From Marinomonas alcarazii (lineage in GTDB: Bacteria; Pseudomonadota; Gammaproteobacteria; Pseudomonadales; Marinomonadaceae): 64,000 bases of DNA. Shown here one piece after another: positions 48,181-58,408 of the stretch (within the stretch, counting starts at the first letter, position 1; each line of letters begins with the position of its first letter). The stretch spans positions 231,786 to 295,785 of the forward strand of contig NZ_QKLW01000004.1 of the NCBI RefSeq assembly GCF_003208215.1. The letters run 5' to 3'. Made by a program: the position numbers and the translations under genes. The notes beneath the pieces are model-generated. The model was given only the letters and a program-made list of their open reading frames with translations, ran no database searches and was not told where the DNA came from.

Positions 48181-50895
48181 ATGGATATGCAACTGCCAAC
48201 ACTCTTCAAAATACTCGTGTTTCTATTTTGTGCGACCGCTTTTATTTTAGTGGTGCTGCAGATTGTTTTCTTATGGCGATTCAAGCTTTTACAACGCCGT
48301 TATTCAAGAGCAATTCTTGCGACCAACGCCGGTGTTTGGGAGTGGTATCCGGAAACAAATCGGTTGTATGCTTCCTCCGAATTTTTTATGCAGCTAGGGT
48401 TTGAAGAAAAAAAGACACCTAAAAGTCTAGAAGACTGGTTGGCGTTCTTATCCCCAGATGATCAATTGGCGTTCAACGCATGGGCAGAAGGCTTGATTGA
48501 GCAAAAAGCGGCGAGTGAGCGTAAGTCAGTGCGTCTGCAAATTCAAAACCCTTTAAATGAATGCTTTTGGATCGAAATGCGCGGCAGCGTCATCCGAAGA
48601 GATAAGCGTAATAGAGCCCTGAGTGTGGCTGGCATCTTTGAAGAAGTTGGCTATTGGGTCCAGACTGAGAACGATTTAATTCTTGCTCGTGAAGATGCAA
48701 AGCGTCGAGAGCTAACTTTATCTTCATTGCTTAATAATATCCCCGACATAGTTTGGTCTAAAGATGAGCAGGGGAACTATCTAGATTGCAATCAGGCTTT
48801 TTTGGATTTCAATCAGCTGACATTGGATGAAGTGAAGGGAAAAAGCGACATAGATTTAGACCTAGATGGAAAAGGGGCCTATTACCAAAGAGTAGGAAAT
48901 GCGCCTTTAGAAACCGGTATGACATCACATGAGCAAGGCTGGGGGACGCCGAAAGATGGAGGTGAGCCATGCTTATTTGAAGTACATCGTGTTCCTGTGG
49001 TCGAACCTGCCATAAACTTTTGTGGCACGTTGGGCATAGCTCGAGATATTACCGAGCGCCATCGACTTATTAACCAGCTTAAGTTGTTCAAAAGCTTTGC
49101 AGATAATTCAGCGCAAGGTTTTGCGATGGCGACATTGGATGGTGATATTAACTACTTTAATAAAAAAATACGCAGCCTGCTTGGTGTGGATGAAGAAGTC
49201 ACCGATGCGTCTTTGGCAGAATTAAATTATCTTGATTTTTACCCTGAAGCTAGCCAGAAATATCTCAAAGAAACTGTGATTCCTTATGTCAAAGATCATG
49301 GTGTATGGGAGGGCGAAATGCAGGCTAAAAGCATGGATGGTCGAGTTTTTGCTACTCATGAAACCTATTTTTTACTTCGTGATGACAATGGTCATGCCAC
49401 TTCTGTAGGTTATATCATGAGTGATATTACTGAGCAAAAAAATGTCTCTGCACAATTAGAGCAAGCCAAAGAAGCAGCAGAACAAGCAAGCCAAGCGAAA
49501 AGCCATTTCCTTGCCAATATGAGTCATGAAATCCGCACCCCGCTTAATGCCATTATTGGTTACGCGCAATTAATTAGTGAAGACAATCAACTGACGGGCG
49601 TTTCCAGAACGCGATTTTTATCGATTGCCAGCGCAGGAAATCGTTTACTAGGCCTAATCAACGACATTTTAGACATAGCGCGTATTGAGTCTGGTCGACT
49701 TGTATTGCATGAACAAAAAATGAATTTATGCCGAGAAGTCAGTCAGATTAGCAAACTCTTTCAAGGACAAGCCCAGGATAAAGGGTTAGACCTTATCGTA
49801 GAGTGCGATGTCGATGATCGCCTGTATGTCTGGATGGACCCCGTTAAATTTCAGCAAATCATTACCAACCTTTTGGGTAATGCAGTGAAATTTACAGCCC
49901 AAGGGTCTGTTAAGGCGGTTGTTCAAATTGTAGAAGAACGCATTCATGTCAGTATTGAAGATACAGGGCCAGGCATCGAGACAGAGTTAATGGAGCATCT
50001 GTTTACGCCATTTGTACAGGGTAAAGCGGGCGAAGCATCAGGTGGAACTGGGTTAGGTTTAGCCTTGTCGACGACTCTTGTTAAGCTAATGCAGGGTTCG
50101 TTGTCAGTTAAAAGCAGTGACGGTGTAGGAACGCAAATTGTTGTCGACTTACCTCTATCGAAAGTAGAAGACGATGACGTACTGGATGCGGGTGAGCAAG
50201 ATTCATTGTTGAATATGAGGCTTAATAATCCCATCAAAGTGCTGGTGGCAGAGGATGACGAATGGTCACGAGATATTCTTGTGTCTTTGCTTGAAAGTGC
50301 GGGTTGTCAGATTATTGAGGCCGAAGATGGCGAGCAAGCTATAAAAGCGTTTGGGCAATATTCGCCTGATTTGGTAATGACCGACATTCGTATGCCTAAT
50401 AAAACAGGAATCGACTTATTAAAATTTATTCAAAAAGAAGACCAAGAGCGGCGGGTGCCTGTTATTGCTGTGACAGCGTCAACATTAGTTCATGAGCAGC
50501 AAGCCCTTTTGGATGAAGGTTTTTGGCAGGTCATTGCCAAGCCTTATCAGATTGAAAACATTTATACCGCATTAGCCGCTCACCTTGATGTGAAGTTTGT
50601 ACCTATCGCTGACAGTGCTGAAAGTCAAAATGATTCTCATGGCGAGCTTGCAGGCGAGGCTTTGAAAGTTGAGCAAAACGAGTCGTTGCCTGAGTTAACG
50701 GTAGAAGATTGGCTGCCATTATTGCGAGCGGCGCAAAGTGGAGATGTTCAGACCACCAAAGACGTCTTTCAGGTGTTGGGTCAGTCTTTGTCCTCGAATC
50801 AACAAAAAGCCATTCAAACAGCGATTAATCAATTTGATTTAGGATTGGTGGAAGCCTTGATTGCTGAATATTCTGGTCAATCGTCATTGGCCTAA
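48181..50895 (+). CDS. hybrid sensor histidine kinase with PAS domains
   Basis: The 904-residue protein has one membrane helix (about 9-30) and three PAS-type regions (about 42-150, 180-300 and 305-425). A HisKA domain follows with His449 in NMSHEIRTPLNAIIGYAQL, then an ATPase domain (NLLGNAVKFTA, DTGPGI, GGTGLGLAL). A C-terminal receiver domain has Asp735 in MTDIRMPNKTG. The last 90 residues are helical without a clear HPt histidine motif. It may phosphorylate the upstream REC-EAL protein. AAGGA precedes ATG 48181. Confidence 0.9.
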   Translation: MDMQLPTLFKILVFLFCATAFILVVLQIVFLWRFKLLQRRYSRAILATNAGVWEWYPETNRLYASSEFFMQLGFEEKKTPKSLEDWLAFLSPDDQLAFNAWAEGLIEQKAASERKSVRLQIQNPLNECFWIEMRGSVIRRDKRNRALSVAGIFEEVGYWVQTENDLILAREDAKRRELTLSSLLNNIPDIVWSKDEQGNYLDCNQAFLDFNQLTLDEVKGKSDIDLDLDGKGAYYQRVGNAPLETGMTSHEQGWGTPKDGGEPCLFEVHRVPVVEPAINFCGTLGIARDITERHRLINQLKLFKSFADNSAQGFAMATLDGDINYFNKKIRSLLGVDEEVTDASLAELNYLDFYPEASQKYLKETVIPYVKDHGVWEGEMQAKSMDGRVFATHETYFLLRDDNGHATSVGYIMSDITEQKNVSAQLEQAKEAAEQASQAKSHFLANMSHEIRTPLNAIIGYAQLISEDNQLTGVSRTRFLSIASAGNRLLGLINDILDIARIESGRLVLHEQKMNLCREVSQISKLFQGQAQDKGLDLIVECDVDDRLYVWMDPVKFQQIITNLLGNAVKFTAQGSVKAVVQIVEERIHVSIEDTGPGIETELMEHLFTPFVQGKAGEASGGTGLGLALSTTLVKLMQGSLSVKSSDGVGTQIVVDLPLSKVEDDDVLDAGEQDSLLNMRLNNPIKVLVAEDDEWSRDILVSLLESAGCQIIEAEDGEQAIKAFGQYSPDLVMTDIRMPNKTGIDLLKFIQKEDQERRVPVIAVTASTLVHEQQALLDEGFWQVIAKPYQIENIYTALAAHLDVKFVPIADSAESQNDSHGELAGEALKVEQNESLPELTVEDWLPLLRAAQSGDVQTTKDVFQVLGQSLSSNQQKAIQTAINQFDLGLVEALIAEYSGQSSLA

Positions 50896-50967
50896 GGCGT
50901 CATTGCTCTTGTCCGCTCTCTTTGCGGTTGCATGCGTTTCGTTCAAGCTAAGCTGAAGGCTTTAGGT

Positions 50968-50996
50968 TTGACATAAATAGGGTGCATAGATAAGGT
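50968..50996 (+). promoter_or_regulatory. candidate promoter of the cobalamin operon
   Basis: TTGACA at 50968-50973 is a perfect -35 element. TAAGGT at 50991-50996, 17 bases later, is a weak -10. The -10 overlaps the left arm of the inverted repeat at 50992-51060. This is a by-eye assignment. Confidence 0.4.
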
Positions 50997-51060
50997 CAAA
51001 CAAGACAAAACATAGGGAAAACGCCTACAATAGAGGGCTTATGTTTTTCTATTTGACCTT
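50992..51060 (+). promoter_or_regulatory. long imperfect hairpin in the cobalamin operon leader
   Basis: AAGGTCAAA (50992-51000) matches TTTGACCTT (51052-51060). Inside it, AAAACATA (51007-51014) matches TATGTTTT (51040-51047). A GCC/GGC pairing is possible at the tip. The structure ends 23 bases before the first gene. I do not see the conserved cores of a cobalamin riboswitch. It may be an operator pair or a structured leader. Confidence 0.5.
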
Positions 51061-51083
51061 AACGAACCGCAACAGGTAACTCA

Positions 51084-52862
51084 ATGTCTCCTTTAGCCTC
51101 TAGTGACTTTCCATTTACCGCAGTAGCTGGGCAAGAACCGCTTAAATTGGCATTGATTCTCTGTGCGATAAATCCACACATCGGTGGTGTCTTAATCAGC
51201 GGTCCCCGTGGCTCAGCAAAGTCTACTTTGGCTCGCGGTTTGTCGGGCGTTATGCCAGCGCTGGATGGTGAGGAATTGGCACCTTTTGCCACCTTGCCAC
51301 TGGGCACCAGCGAAGACCGTTTGCTTGGCGCCTTGGATTTAGAGCAAGTCCTGCAAGATAAGAACGTCGCCTTTAAGCCTGGTTTATTGAGCAAAGCCCA
51401 TGGCGGGGTTTTGTATGTCGATGAAGTGAATTTGCTGGCCGATCATTTAGTCGATCAACTTTTGGATGTGTCCGCGAGCGGGGTAAACCGCGTCGAACGT
51501 GATGGTATTAGTCACGAGCACGCGGCACGGTTTCTATTGGTTGGTACCATGAACCCTGATGAAGGCGAGCTGCGTCCGCAGTTAAAAGATCGCTTTGGTT
51601 TGATGGTGGAATTAAGCAACCAATATAGCCTTGAAGAGCGCGTGCAGATTGTTCGTCTGCGTGATGAATATGATCAAGATACACACGCCTTTTGTGATGC
51701 CTTCAAATACAAACAGCGCAACCTAAAAAACAGCATTCGCTTGGCAAGACAGGCTTTGGCGCAAGTGCGTTGCTCGGATGAGCTACGTTTAGAAGTGGCG
51801 ACTCGTTGCCAGTTAGCAAACATTGATGGTGTTCGTGGTGATATCGTGTGGATTAGAGCGGCGATGACACACGCTGCATGGCGTGGTGCAAAAAGCGTAT
51901 CTTGGGATGATATTCAGGCCGTAGAAGACTTAGTGTTGGCGCATCGTCGCCAAGTAAAAGCACCGCCTCAGGCCTCCAGTCCGCCTCCGTCACGTCGTCC
52001 TGATGCTTCTCGTTCTCCTTCACAAGGTAACGCGAATCAACCACAAAGCGAAAGCTCGCAAGGTCATTACGAAAATAAGCAAAGTGGTTCGGGGGAGTGG
52101 GGAAGCATGGAGCCACAAGCGCTTACAAGTAGCGCACCGATAGAGATTGCTATTGAGGATGAAAAGCATCAGCGTCGCCCAACTCAATCACTTATTGGAG
52201 AGGTAACGCCGGGAAAGCATAAAGGCAAGCAGCAGGGCGGTTATCGTCCTGATGTGGCGCAATCGGTTGACCGTCAATCAGCGGATGGGATTGATTGGTT
52301 TCGCAGTATAGTCAGCCAACCACAAGAATGGCCTCCGAAAAATTTGACTCCTAAGCCTGCTAAAACCGGTCAGGCTGTTTTGCATTTGGTGTTGTTAGAT
52401 ACCTCAGCATCGACTTTGAGCCAAGGCGTTTTTGCCCATGCTAAGGGCGTGATTTTAGACATTGCCAAGCGTGCCTATTTAGCCCGAGAGCAGATCGCCA
52501 TTTTAGGTTTTGGGCAAGAGGGCGTGTCGTCTATTTTGCCCAAAGTACGGGCTCCCAAAGAAATCGCGGATTTATTGGAGAACTTAGGCGCAGGCGGTGG
52601 CACGCCGTTTCGGGTTGCCATTGAAAACGCCAGTCAGTATTTAGCGCAGCAACATAGGACAACCATTGGCTTACACAGCCAAACTTACATCTTGACCGAT
52701 GGTCGCACCCAAGCCGATGTGTCAGATCTTGTTTTGCCAGGTAATACGGTGTTGATTGATACTGAAAACGCGGCCATTAAGCGTGGTCGAGGTCAAGATA
52801 TTGCCCAGCATTTGGGTGCACAATACGTTTTATTGAATTCGCTTTTAGAGACTGCTTTATGA
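51084..52862 (+). CDS. magnesium-chelatase-like AAA+/VWA protein (ChlI-ChlD fusion type)
   Basis: The 592-residue protein has an AAA+ ATPase domain (about 10-300; Walker [14 protein letters not shown], Walker [12 protein letters not shown]). A Pro/Ser/Gln-rich linker spans about 295-425, and a C-terminal VWA domain begins at about 430 with the MIDAS motif DTSAS. This is the BchI/BchD architecture. Next to cobalamin genes it most likely supports a CobN-type cobaltochelatase, in place of CobS/CobT. CobN itself is not in the window. It starts the operon and overlaps cobB by four bases. Confidence 0.9.
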   Translation: MSPLASSDFPFTAVAGQEPLKLALILCAINPHIGGVLISGPRGSAKSTLARGLSGVMPALDGEELAPFATLPLGTSEDRLLGALDLEQVLQDKNVAFKPGLLSKAHGGVLYVDEVNLLADHLVDQLLDVSASGVNRVERDGISHEHAARFLLVGTMNPDEGELRPQLKDRFGLMVELSNQYSLEERVQIVRLRDEYDQDTHAFCDAFKYKQRNLKNSIRLARQALAQVRCSDELRLEVATRCQLANIDGVRGDIVWIRAAMTHAAWRGAKSVSWDDIQAVEDLVLAHRRQVKAPPQASSPPPSRRPDASRSPSQGNANQPQSESSQGHYENKQSGSGEWGSMEPQALTSSAPIEIAIEDEKHQRRPTQSLIGEVTPGKHKGKQQGGYRPDVAQSVDRQSADGIDWFRSIVSQPQEWPPKNLTPKPAKTGQAVLHLVLLDTSASTLSQGVFAHAKGVILDIAKRAYLAREQIAILGFGQEGVSSILPKVRAPKEIADLLENLGAGGGTPFRVAIENASQYLAQQHRTTIGLHSQTYILTDGRTQADVSDLVLPGNTVLIDTENAAIKRGRGQDIAQHLGAQYVLLNSLLETAL

Positions 52863-54190
52863 CCACTTCTGTTGTTCATTGTCCTGCGTTATTTTTGACA
52901 GCACCTGCGTCGAACCAGGGGAAAACCACCATTACTGCTGCGCTGGCGCGTTATTTTACCAATCAAGACAAAGTCGTCCGTGTGTTTAAAACAGGTCCTG
53001 ATTACCTTGATCCGCAAATTCTAGCGCAAGCGTCTAAGCAGCCAGTTGAACAACTGGATATTTGGATGGCGGGTGAAGAGTACTGCCAAGATAAGCTTTA
53101 TCAAGCCGCCCAAGTGGCGGATTTGATCTTGGTAGAAGGTGCTATGGGCATGTTTGATGGTGAGCCATCCAGCGCTGATCTGGCCGCTCGTTTTGGTATT
53201 CCCATGGCTATTGTTATGGATGTTAAAGGCATGGCGCAGACTGCGGCTGCCGTTGCGTCTGGCTTGGCGAATTTTCGCGATGATGTGCAAGTCGCTGGGC
53301 TGATTGCCAACCGCTGCGGCAGCGAACGTCATGCAGAGCTGATTCGTGATGCGCTGCCAGCAAACTTACCTTTGCTTGCAACCTTAAAGCGTGATGAAGA
53401 GGTTACTTTACCAGAGCGCCATTTGGGTTTGGTGCAAGCGGACGAAGTGAAAGATGAGCTAGAAGTGCGTTTTGAAGCGGCGGTTGAATGGCTCAAAGAA
53501 ACCCAAGATACAGGGTTGTTAAACTTGCCTAGTGCCGTACCTTTTTACCCTGCCAGCCAAGTAGACACAGAGCAAACTATTGAACAAAGTTTGTCGGGGA
53601 AAACCATTGCCGTTGCCAAAGATGCCGCGTTCAGCTTTATCTATGATGCCAATCTGATTGCGCTAAAAAGCTTGGGCGCTAAATTGGTGTTTTTCTCGCC
53701 ATTAAAAGATCAAACCCTGCCTGAGGCCGATGCCCTTTGGTTGCCGGGCGGTTATCCTGAATTGCATGCTCGAGCCTTATCGGAAAACACAGGGATGCGC
53801 CAAGCGATTAAAGACTTTTACCTTGCTGGTAAAGGCATTTTGGCGGAGTGCGGTGGCATGTTGTATAGCTTGGAGGATTTAACCGATTTGGATAATCAGT
53901 GTTATCCCATGTTGGGGATTTTAGCAGGCCAAGGTGCGATGCGTGGCAAACGTGGTTGCCAAGGCATGCAAACGGCTGTTATTCCGCAAGGCGAAATCCG
54001 TGGTCATGCCCATCATAGATCTCGCAGTGCCAATACGCCAGAACCTGTGGGTTATGGTCGACGACAAAGACACCCAGCACCGGGCGAAGCGATTTATCAG
54101 CAAAAAGGTCTAACGGCCAGTTATCTGCATTTATTCTTTCCTTCGAACCTTGACGTCACCGCCAAGATTTTTTTAGGAAAAGGTAACTAA
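52859..54190 (+). CDS. cobB: CobB/CbiA, cobyrinic acid a,c-diamide synthase
   Basis: The 443-residue protein has an N-terminal ATP-dependent synthetase domain with [18 protein letters not shown] and GAMGMFDG. The C-terminal class I glutamine amidotransferase domain has the nucleophilic Cys in [15 protein letters not shown] and a His in [10 protein letters not shown]. It amidates the a and c side chains of (hydrogeno)byrinic acid. It overlaps the chelatase gene upstream and lies four bases before cbiD. Confidence 0.94.
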   Translation: MTTSVVHCPALFLTAPASNQGKTTITAALARYFTNQDKVVRVFKTGPDYLDPQILAQASKQPVEQLDIWMAGEEYCQDKLYQAAQVADLILVEGAMGMFDGEPSSADLAARFGIPMAIVMDVKGMAQTAAAVASGLANFRDDVQVAGLIANRCGSERHAELIRDALPANLPLLATLKRDEEVTLPERHLGLVQADEVKDELEVRFEAAVEWLKETQDTGLLNLPSAVPFYPASQVDTEQTIEQSLSGKTIAVAKDAAFSFIYDANLIALKSLGAKLVFFSPLKDQTLPEADALWLPGGYPELHARALSENTGMRQAIKDFYLAGKGILAECGGMLYSLEDLTDLDNQCYPMLGILAGQGAMRGKRGCQGMQTAVIPQGEIRGHAHHRSRSANTPEPVGYGRRQRHPAPGEAIYQQKGLTASYLHLFFPSNLDVTAKIFLGKGN

Positions 54191-54194
54191 AGTA

Positions 54195-55325
54195 ATGTGG
54201 CCTGAAAGTGCTGAATCGCCCGCGCCATTGCGCACTGGTTTAACGACCGGTACGTGCGCGACAGCTTGCTGTGTGGCGGCCGCTCAGGCTCTTTTTGCCA
54301 ATAAACAAGATTCAAGCGTCAGTGTTACTTTGCCCAAAGGCAAAGTAGTCGACCTACCCATTACCGAATACCAAGAAATAGACAATGGCATCAAAACCGC
54401 AACGATAAAAGACGCGGGAGACGACCCAGACGCCACGCATGGTGCTACGTTATTTGTTGAACTGAGATTGTCATCAGAGCAAGGCGTGCGTTTTCATGCA
54501 GCACAAGGTGTGGGCACTGTCACGCGAACCGGTTTGTTACTTGATGTGGGCGAACCTGCGATTAATCCTGTGCCGCGCAAAATGATGACAGAGCACTTGG
54601 AAGGTTTTGCACAAACCTATCAATACCAGGGAGGATTTGATGTCTCTGTTGGTGTTGTTAATGGCGAACAAATTGCGCAAAAAACCATGAATCCACGCTT
54701 GGGAATTTTAGGTGGTTTATCGATTCTCGGTACGACGGGCATTGTTCGACCTTTTTCTTGTGCGGCTTATATTGCGTCTATTCATCAAGGCATCGATGTG
54801 GCGCGAGCCAATAATTTGACTCACATTGCAGCAACGACTGGCAACGCCAGCGAAGACGCAATAAAAAGCCATTATCAGCTCGACGACATGGCCTTGATCG
54901 AAATGGGTGACTTTGTTGGCGCTGTGTTAAAGCACATTAAAAAAGTGGAATCCACCGCACCTACTCAACTGACTAAGTTAAGTATTTGCGGAGGCTTTGG
55001 TAAGATCAGTAAGCTGGCCCAGCATCATCTTGATTTAAACAGTCGAGCATCGAGTATTGATCTTGGTGCCTTGGCACAACTGGCGGCCAGTTTGGGGGCC
55101 GGTGCTGAGTTACAAGAGCGCATGAAAAACGCCAATACCAGCGTGGAAGCCTTGTCGTTCGCCATGTCAGAAGGTTTGCCACTAGCTGATGCTATTTGCC
55201 AGCAAGCCTTAGACTTTGCCAGAAAATACATTCCTGTTCACATAGAATTGGAAGTCTGGGCGATTGATCGCAAAGGCCAATTTGTTGGACGGGCTTTGGA
55301 TAGGAATAAGCGAGACAGGGCATGA
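54195..55325 (+). CDS. cbiD: CbiD, cobalt-precorrin-5B C1-methyltransferase
   Basis: The 376-residue protein starts [21 protein letters not shown], the hallmark of Cbi[14 protein letters not shown] and [14 protein letters not shown] follow. CbiD methylates C-1 after ring contraction. It belongs to the anaerobic-type enzyme set, although some aerobic-pathway gene clusters also use it in place of CobF. ATG 54195 is used. Its stop overlaps the next start by four bases. Confidence 0.95.
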   Translation: MWPESAESPAPLRTGLTTGTCATACCVAAAQALFANKQDSSVSVTLPKGKVVDLPITEYQEIDNGIKTATIKDAGDDPDATHGATLFVELRLSSEQGVRFHAAQGVGTVTRTGLLLDVGEPAINPVPRKMMTEHLEGFAQTYQYQGGFDVSVGVVNGEQIAQKTMNPRLGILGGLSILGTTGIVRPFSCAAYIASIHQGIDVARANNLTHIAATTGNASEDAIKSHYQLDDMALIEMGDFVGAVLKHIKKVESTAPTQLTKLSICGGFGKISKLAQHHLDLNSRASSIDLGALAQLAASLGAGAELQERMKNANTSVEALSFAMSEGLPLADAICQQALDFARKYIPVHIELEVWAIDRKGQFVGRALDRNKRDRA

Positions 55326-56110
55326 AGGTTTTATTGTTAGGCGGCACCGCTGATGCTCGTCGTTTAGCCGACTCTTTGCATAAAGAGAATGTCAGCGTCA
55401 TCTACAGTTTGGCTGGGTTGGTTCGCGTTCCCAAAGTAGATTGTCAGTTGGTGGTCGGTGGCTTTACCCAATTTGGTGGTTTGGCTCAGTATTTAAAGGA
55501 CAATCACATTAATGCGATCTTGGACGTTACCCATCCTTATGCGCAAACCATGAGCAGCAAAGCGGTGACGGCGGCCAAAGAGGTTGGCATTCCTTGTTGG
55601 CGTTTTCATCGTCCTGCTTGGCAAAAAAAAGAAGGCGATCTGTGGCAAGAGTACCAAGACGAAGCCGATTTACTGGCGCGGCTTGATGGCTTTCGAGTGC
55701 CATTATTAAGCGCAGGGCAAATGAGTGAGGCTTTGCTTGAACGTATTTTACATTTGCCAAGCGTTGAACGCATTGTGTGGCGCACGGCAGTTGAGCCTAA
55801 GTTTGCTCTACCAGGCAGGGTTCGCTGGATTAAGGCCATAGGGCCTTTTGCGTTAGAAGATGAAAGGCAATTATTAATCGATCAAGGTATCGATGTCATC
55901 GTCAGTAAAAACAGTGGTGGTGGGGCGACGTATTCAAAGCTGGAAGCCGCTAGAGAATTATTTATTCCCGTTTTACTACATGCTCGGCCAATCTTACCCG
56001 ACGCCGAGCGAGAATTTAGTGACACAGAAGAATGCTTGCAAGCCTGTTTAGCGGCTTGGGGCAACGCTTCTATCCATATTAAGCATCAACCAAAAGACTG
56101 CCAACAGTGA
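55322..56110 (+). CDS. cobK: CobK/CbiJ, precorrin-6A reductase
   Basis: The 262-residue protein begins [43 protein letters not shown] and [16 protein letters not shown] follow, the last being the CobK/CbiJ C-terminal motif. It reduces the corrin ring precursor with NADPH. It overlaps cbiD and the methylmutase gene by four bases each. Confidence 0.94.
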   Translation: MKVLLLGGTADARRLADSLHKENVSVIYSLAGLVRVPKVDCQLVVGGFTQFGGLAQYLKDNHINAILDVTHPYAQTMSSKAVTAAKEVGIPCWRFHRPAWQKKEGDLWQEYQDEADLLARLDGFRVPLLSAGQMSEALLERILHLPSVERIVWRTAVEPKFALPGRVRWIKAIGPFALEDERQLLIDQGIDVIVSKNSGGGATYSKLEAARELFIPVLLHARPILPDAEREFSDTEECLQACLAAWGNASIHIKHQPKDCQQ

Positions 56111-56772
56111 CTTCTTCAGACGACTCTCAATACGAAAGAAAATACGAAAATAATCCTCAAGCCATTGAGAGCGATAGCTTTCGACAAATCCGCGAGTTAA
56201 CCGATTTGTCTGGCTTGAGCCAAGACCAGCAACAAGTGGTTATGCGCGTGGTGCACAGCCTTGGTTTGCCCGATGTGGCTGAACAAGTACGCTTCAGTGC
56301 CAACGCAACTCAAGCAGGGCGCGAGGCGTTGGCCAATAATGGGGCGATTTTGTGCGACGTGGAAATGGTTAAGCAAGGCGTGACCAAACGCATGATAACG
56401 CGAGAACCCTTGTGTTTTTTGAACGATCCTCGCACGGCGGAATTGGCAAAAAGCAAAGGTGAGACTCGCTCGATGGCGGCATTGAGTTTATGGCAAGACG
56501 ACCTTGCTGGCAGCGTGGTGTTAATCGGCAACGCGCCTACGGCGTTGTTTCGCCTGTTGGAAATGATAGAGCAAGGCGCGCCAAAACCTGCTTTGATTAT
56601 CGGTATGCCTGTGGGTTTTGTTGGCGCGGCGGAATCGAAAGACGCGCTTTGGGAAGCCCACGAGAAACTGGGCATTGAATGCATCACCTTGTTAGGGCGA
56701 ATGGGCGGCAGCGCCGTGACATCGGCCAGTTGTAATGCCTTGTTGCGCTGTAATATTGGTGAGTATTATTAA
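56107..56772 (+). CDS. cobH: CobH/CbiC, precorrin-8X methylmutase
   Basis: The 221-residue protein has VMRVVHSLGLPDVAEQVRFS, GAILCDVEMVKQGV and PALIIGMPVGFVGAAESK. The catalytic His lies in the VHSLG region, as in CobH. It moves the C-11 methyl to C-12, making hydrogenobyrinic or cobyrinic acid. Start GTG 56107 overlaps the cobK stop by four bases, giving a first 20-30 residues that are polar and variable. A repeat-filled gap follows the gene. Confidence 0.94.
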   Translation: MTSSDDSQYERKYENNPQAIESDSFRQIRELTDLSGLSQDQQQVVMRVVHSLGLPDVAEQVRFSANATQAGREALANNGAILCDVEMVKQGVTKRMITREPLCFLNDPRTAELAKSKGETRSMAALSLWQDDLAGSVVLIGNAPTALFRLLEMIEQGAPKPALIIGMPVGFVGAAESKDALWEAHEKLGIECITLLGRMGGSAVTSASCNALLRCNIGEYY

Positions 56773-56792
56773 TGCTTTGGGTGCTAAATTTG

Positions 56793-56896
56793 TTTTTGTT
56801 CCTTCCCCTTATCTTCAAGGGGAAGGTTAGGATGGGGTTGTTAGGTTTTTGACCCCCTCCCAGCCTCCCCTTTAGCAGGGGGAGGAGTTAAACACT
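56793..56896. repeat. 104-base palindromic repeat, copy 1
   Basis: The first 51 bases (56793-56843) are identical to copy 2. CCTTCCCCTT (56801-56810) and AAGGGGAAGG (56817-56826) form a 10-base-pair hairpin. The second half forms CCTCCCC/GGGGAGG pairing (about 56865-56884). The two halves are partly complementary to each other. The pattern is like a REP/BIME or small MITE-type element. Confidence 0.85.
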
Positions 56897-57000
56897 TTTT
56901 TGTTCCTTCCCCTTATCTTCAAGGGGAAGGTTAGGATGGGGTTGTTAATTTTTCTGACTCCCTTCCAACCTCCCTCTTAGCTGTGGGAGGAGCGGGCTGC
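56897..57000. repeat. 104-base palindromic repeat, copy 2
   Basis: It directly follows copy 1. The first 51 bases are identical (56897-56947) and the second half is diverged. The hairpin arms are 56905-56914 and 56921-56930. The divergence of the second half suggests the pair is not a brand-new duplication of the whole unit. Confidence 0.85.
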
Positions 57001-57064
57001 GATGTTCTAATGAACCACAGATACCTCGCCCCTTAGTGCGGGGGCATTGAATGGAAGTAGGTTT

Positions 57065-58408
57065 ATGAAACACACACAAATGCCAATCCATGTTATCGGT
57101 TTGGGCGTTAATCAAGTGGCGCATCTGGATGAGGCGGCGCAAGCGGTTTTGGCGAGTTTGTCTCCGAACGATATTGTGTTGGGTGCGCCGCGTCAGCATG
57201 ACACTATTGGACAATATGTTCATCAAGGTCAGCGTGAGGATTTACCCAAGCTAAAAGAGCTAAAAGAATCTTTCGTACAATGGCAATCTCAGGGCGCAAA
57301 GCAGGTGGTGGTGTTGGCCTCTGGTGATCCATTGTATTACGGCATTGGCGCTTGGTTGATGCGTAATTTTTCTCTTGAAAACCTACATTTCTATCCGAAT
57401 GTTTCCAGTATTCAAGTAGCGTGTCATCGTCTTGGACTATCCTTGCAAGACGTGCAGGCGGTGAGTTTGCATGGTCGTCCACTGGCGTCTTTGCGTCGTC
57501 ATTTGCAATCGAATAAAACCTTGGTGTTACTGACGGACCAACATAGCCAACCGAAACATATTGCCGAAGAATGTGTTAAAGCTGGGTTGGATCAAAGTGA
57601 GATCACTGTTTGCGAAGCCTTGGGGTATCCGCAAGAAAAAGTCCGTACGTTTGCCTCTGGGGTTCTTATAGAAGGCGAACTGGAATTTGATCCGCTCAAT
57701 GTCATTGTGTTGAAAACCAGTCAACAAACCTCCCTTTATCCAAGTTCTGTGGGTATTCCTGACGCCTCATTTGTGACCGACAAAGGTGACGGCAAAGGTA
57801 TGATTACTAAGCGAGAAGTGCGTTTGGCGATTTTGTCATACATGAACATCGAGCAGGGCGACACGGTTTGGGACATTGGCGCGGGTTGCGGTGGTGTGAG
57901 CGTGGAAATGGCCTATTGGCATCCGCGTAGTCAGATTATAGCCATTGAACATCATCCAGATCGTTTGGCGTGTTTAACAGCCAATCGAGATCGTTTTGGT
58001 GTGATGCAGAATTTATCGATTGTCGCAGGGCGAGCGCCGGAAGTGCTGATGGATTTACTTGCTCGTAATGATGAAGAGCACGGCAAGCCAAACAAAGTTT
58101 TCATTGGTGGTAGTGATGGCGAGTTAAGCGTCTTGATGGCACAGGTTTGGGATCTCTTACCGGCGGGTGGTAGTTTGATGGTGAGCGCAGTTACTGAAGA
58201 GACAAAATATCAGGTTATGCAATTCGCTCAACAACGTGACGAAGCGCAAGACGCAGTCGAACAAGGCTTGCAAGTATCAATCGCTAAAGGCGAACGATTA
58301 GCAGGGCAGCGATTATTTCGCCCAAGCTTACCGGTGGCGCTTGCTCATTTTACAAAGCATGTTACACAAAAAACGACTAAGACAAATTATAAGGAAAACG
58401 CACAATGA
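57065..58408 (+). CDS. cobL: CobL, precorrin-6Y C5,15-methyltransferase (CbiE-CbiT fusion)
   Basis: About 447 residues. The N-terminal CbiE domain (about 1-215) has IHVIGLGVNQVAHL and VVLASGDPLYYGIG. The C-terminal CbiT domain (about 235-430) has a SAM-binding motif VWDIGAGCGGVSVEMAYWHP. The fusion is the CobL form. It methylates C-5 and C-15 and decarboxylates the C-12 side chain. The frame opens at TTG 57047, but GGAAG precedes ATG 57065, giving MKHTQMPIHV. A 292-base repeat region separates it from cobH. Confidence 0.94.
   Translation: MKHTQMPIHVIGLGVNQVAHLDEAAQAVLASLSPNDIVLGAPRQHDTIGQYVHQGQREDLPKLKELKESFVQWQSQGAKQVVVLASGDPLYYGIGAWLMRNFSLENLHFYPNVSSIQVACHRLGLSLQDVQAVSLHGRPLASLRRHLQSNKTLVLLTDQHSQPKHIAEECVKAGLDQSEITVCEALGYPQEKVRTFASGVLIEGELEFDPLNVIVLKTSQQTSLYPSSVGIPDASFVTDKGDGKGMITKREVRLAILSYMNIEQGDTVWDIGAGCGGVSVEMAYWHPRSQIIAIEHHPDRLACLTANRDRFGVMQNLSIVAGRAPEVLMDLLARNDEEHGKPNKVFIGGSDGELSVLMAQVWDLLPAGGSLMVSAVTEETKYQVMQFAQQRDEAQDAVEQGLQVSIAKGERLAGQRLFRPSLPVALAHFTKHVTQKTTKTNYKENAQ

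Noticed and set aside
50896..51083. Cobalamin riboswitch in the leader of the cobalamin operon
   Set aside because: I looked for the conserved B12-box-type cores and did not see them. The leader is short, so only a structured hairpin is reported.
56773..57064. CRISPR array
   Set aside because: There are only two copies, directly adjacent, each with internal hairpins and no spacers or cas genes. It fits a palindromic repeat element.
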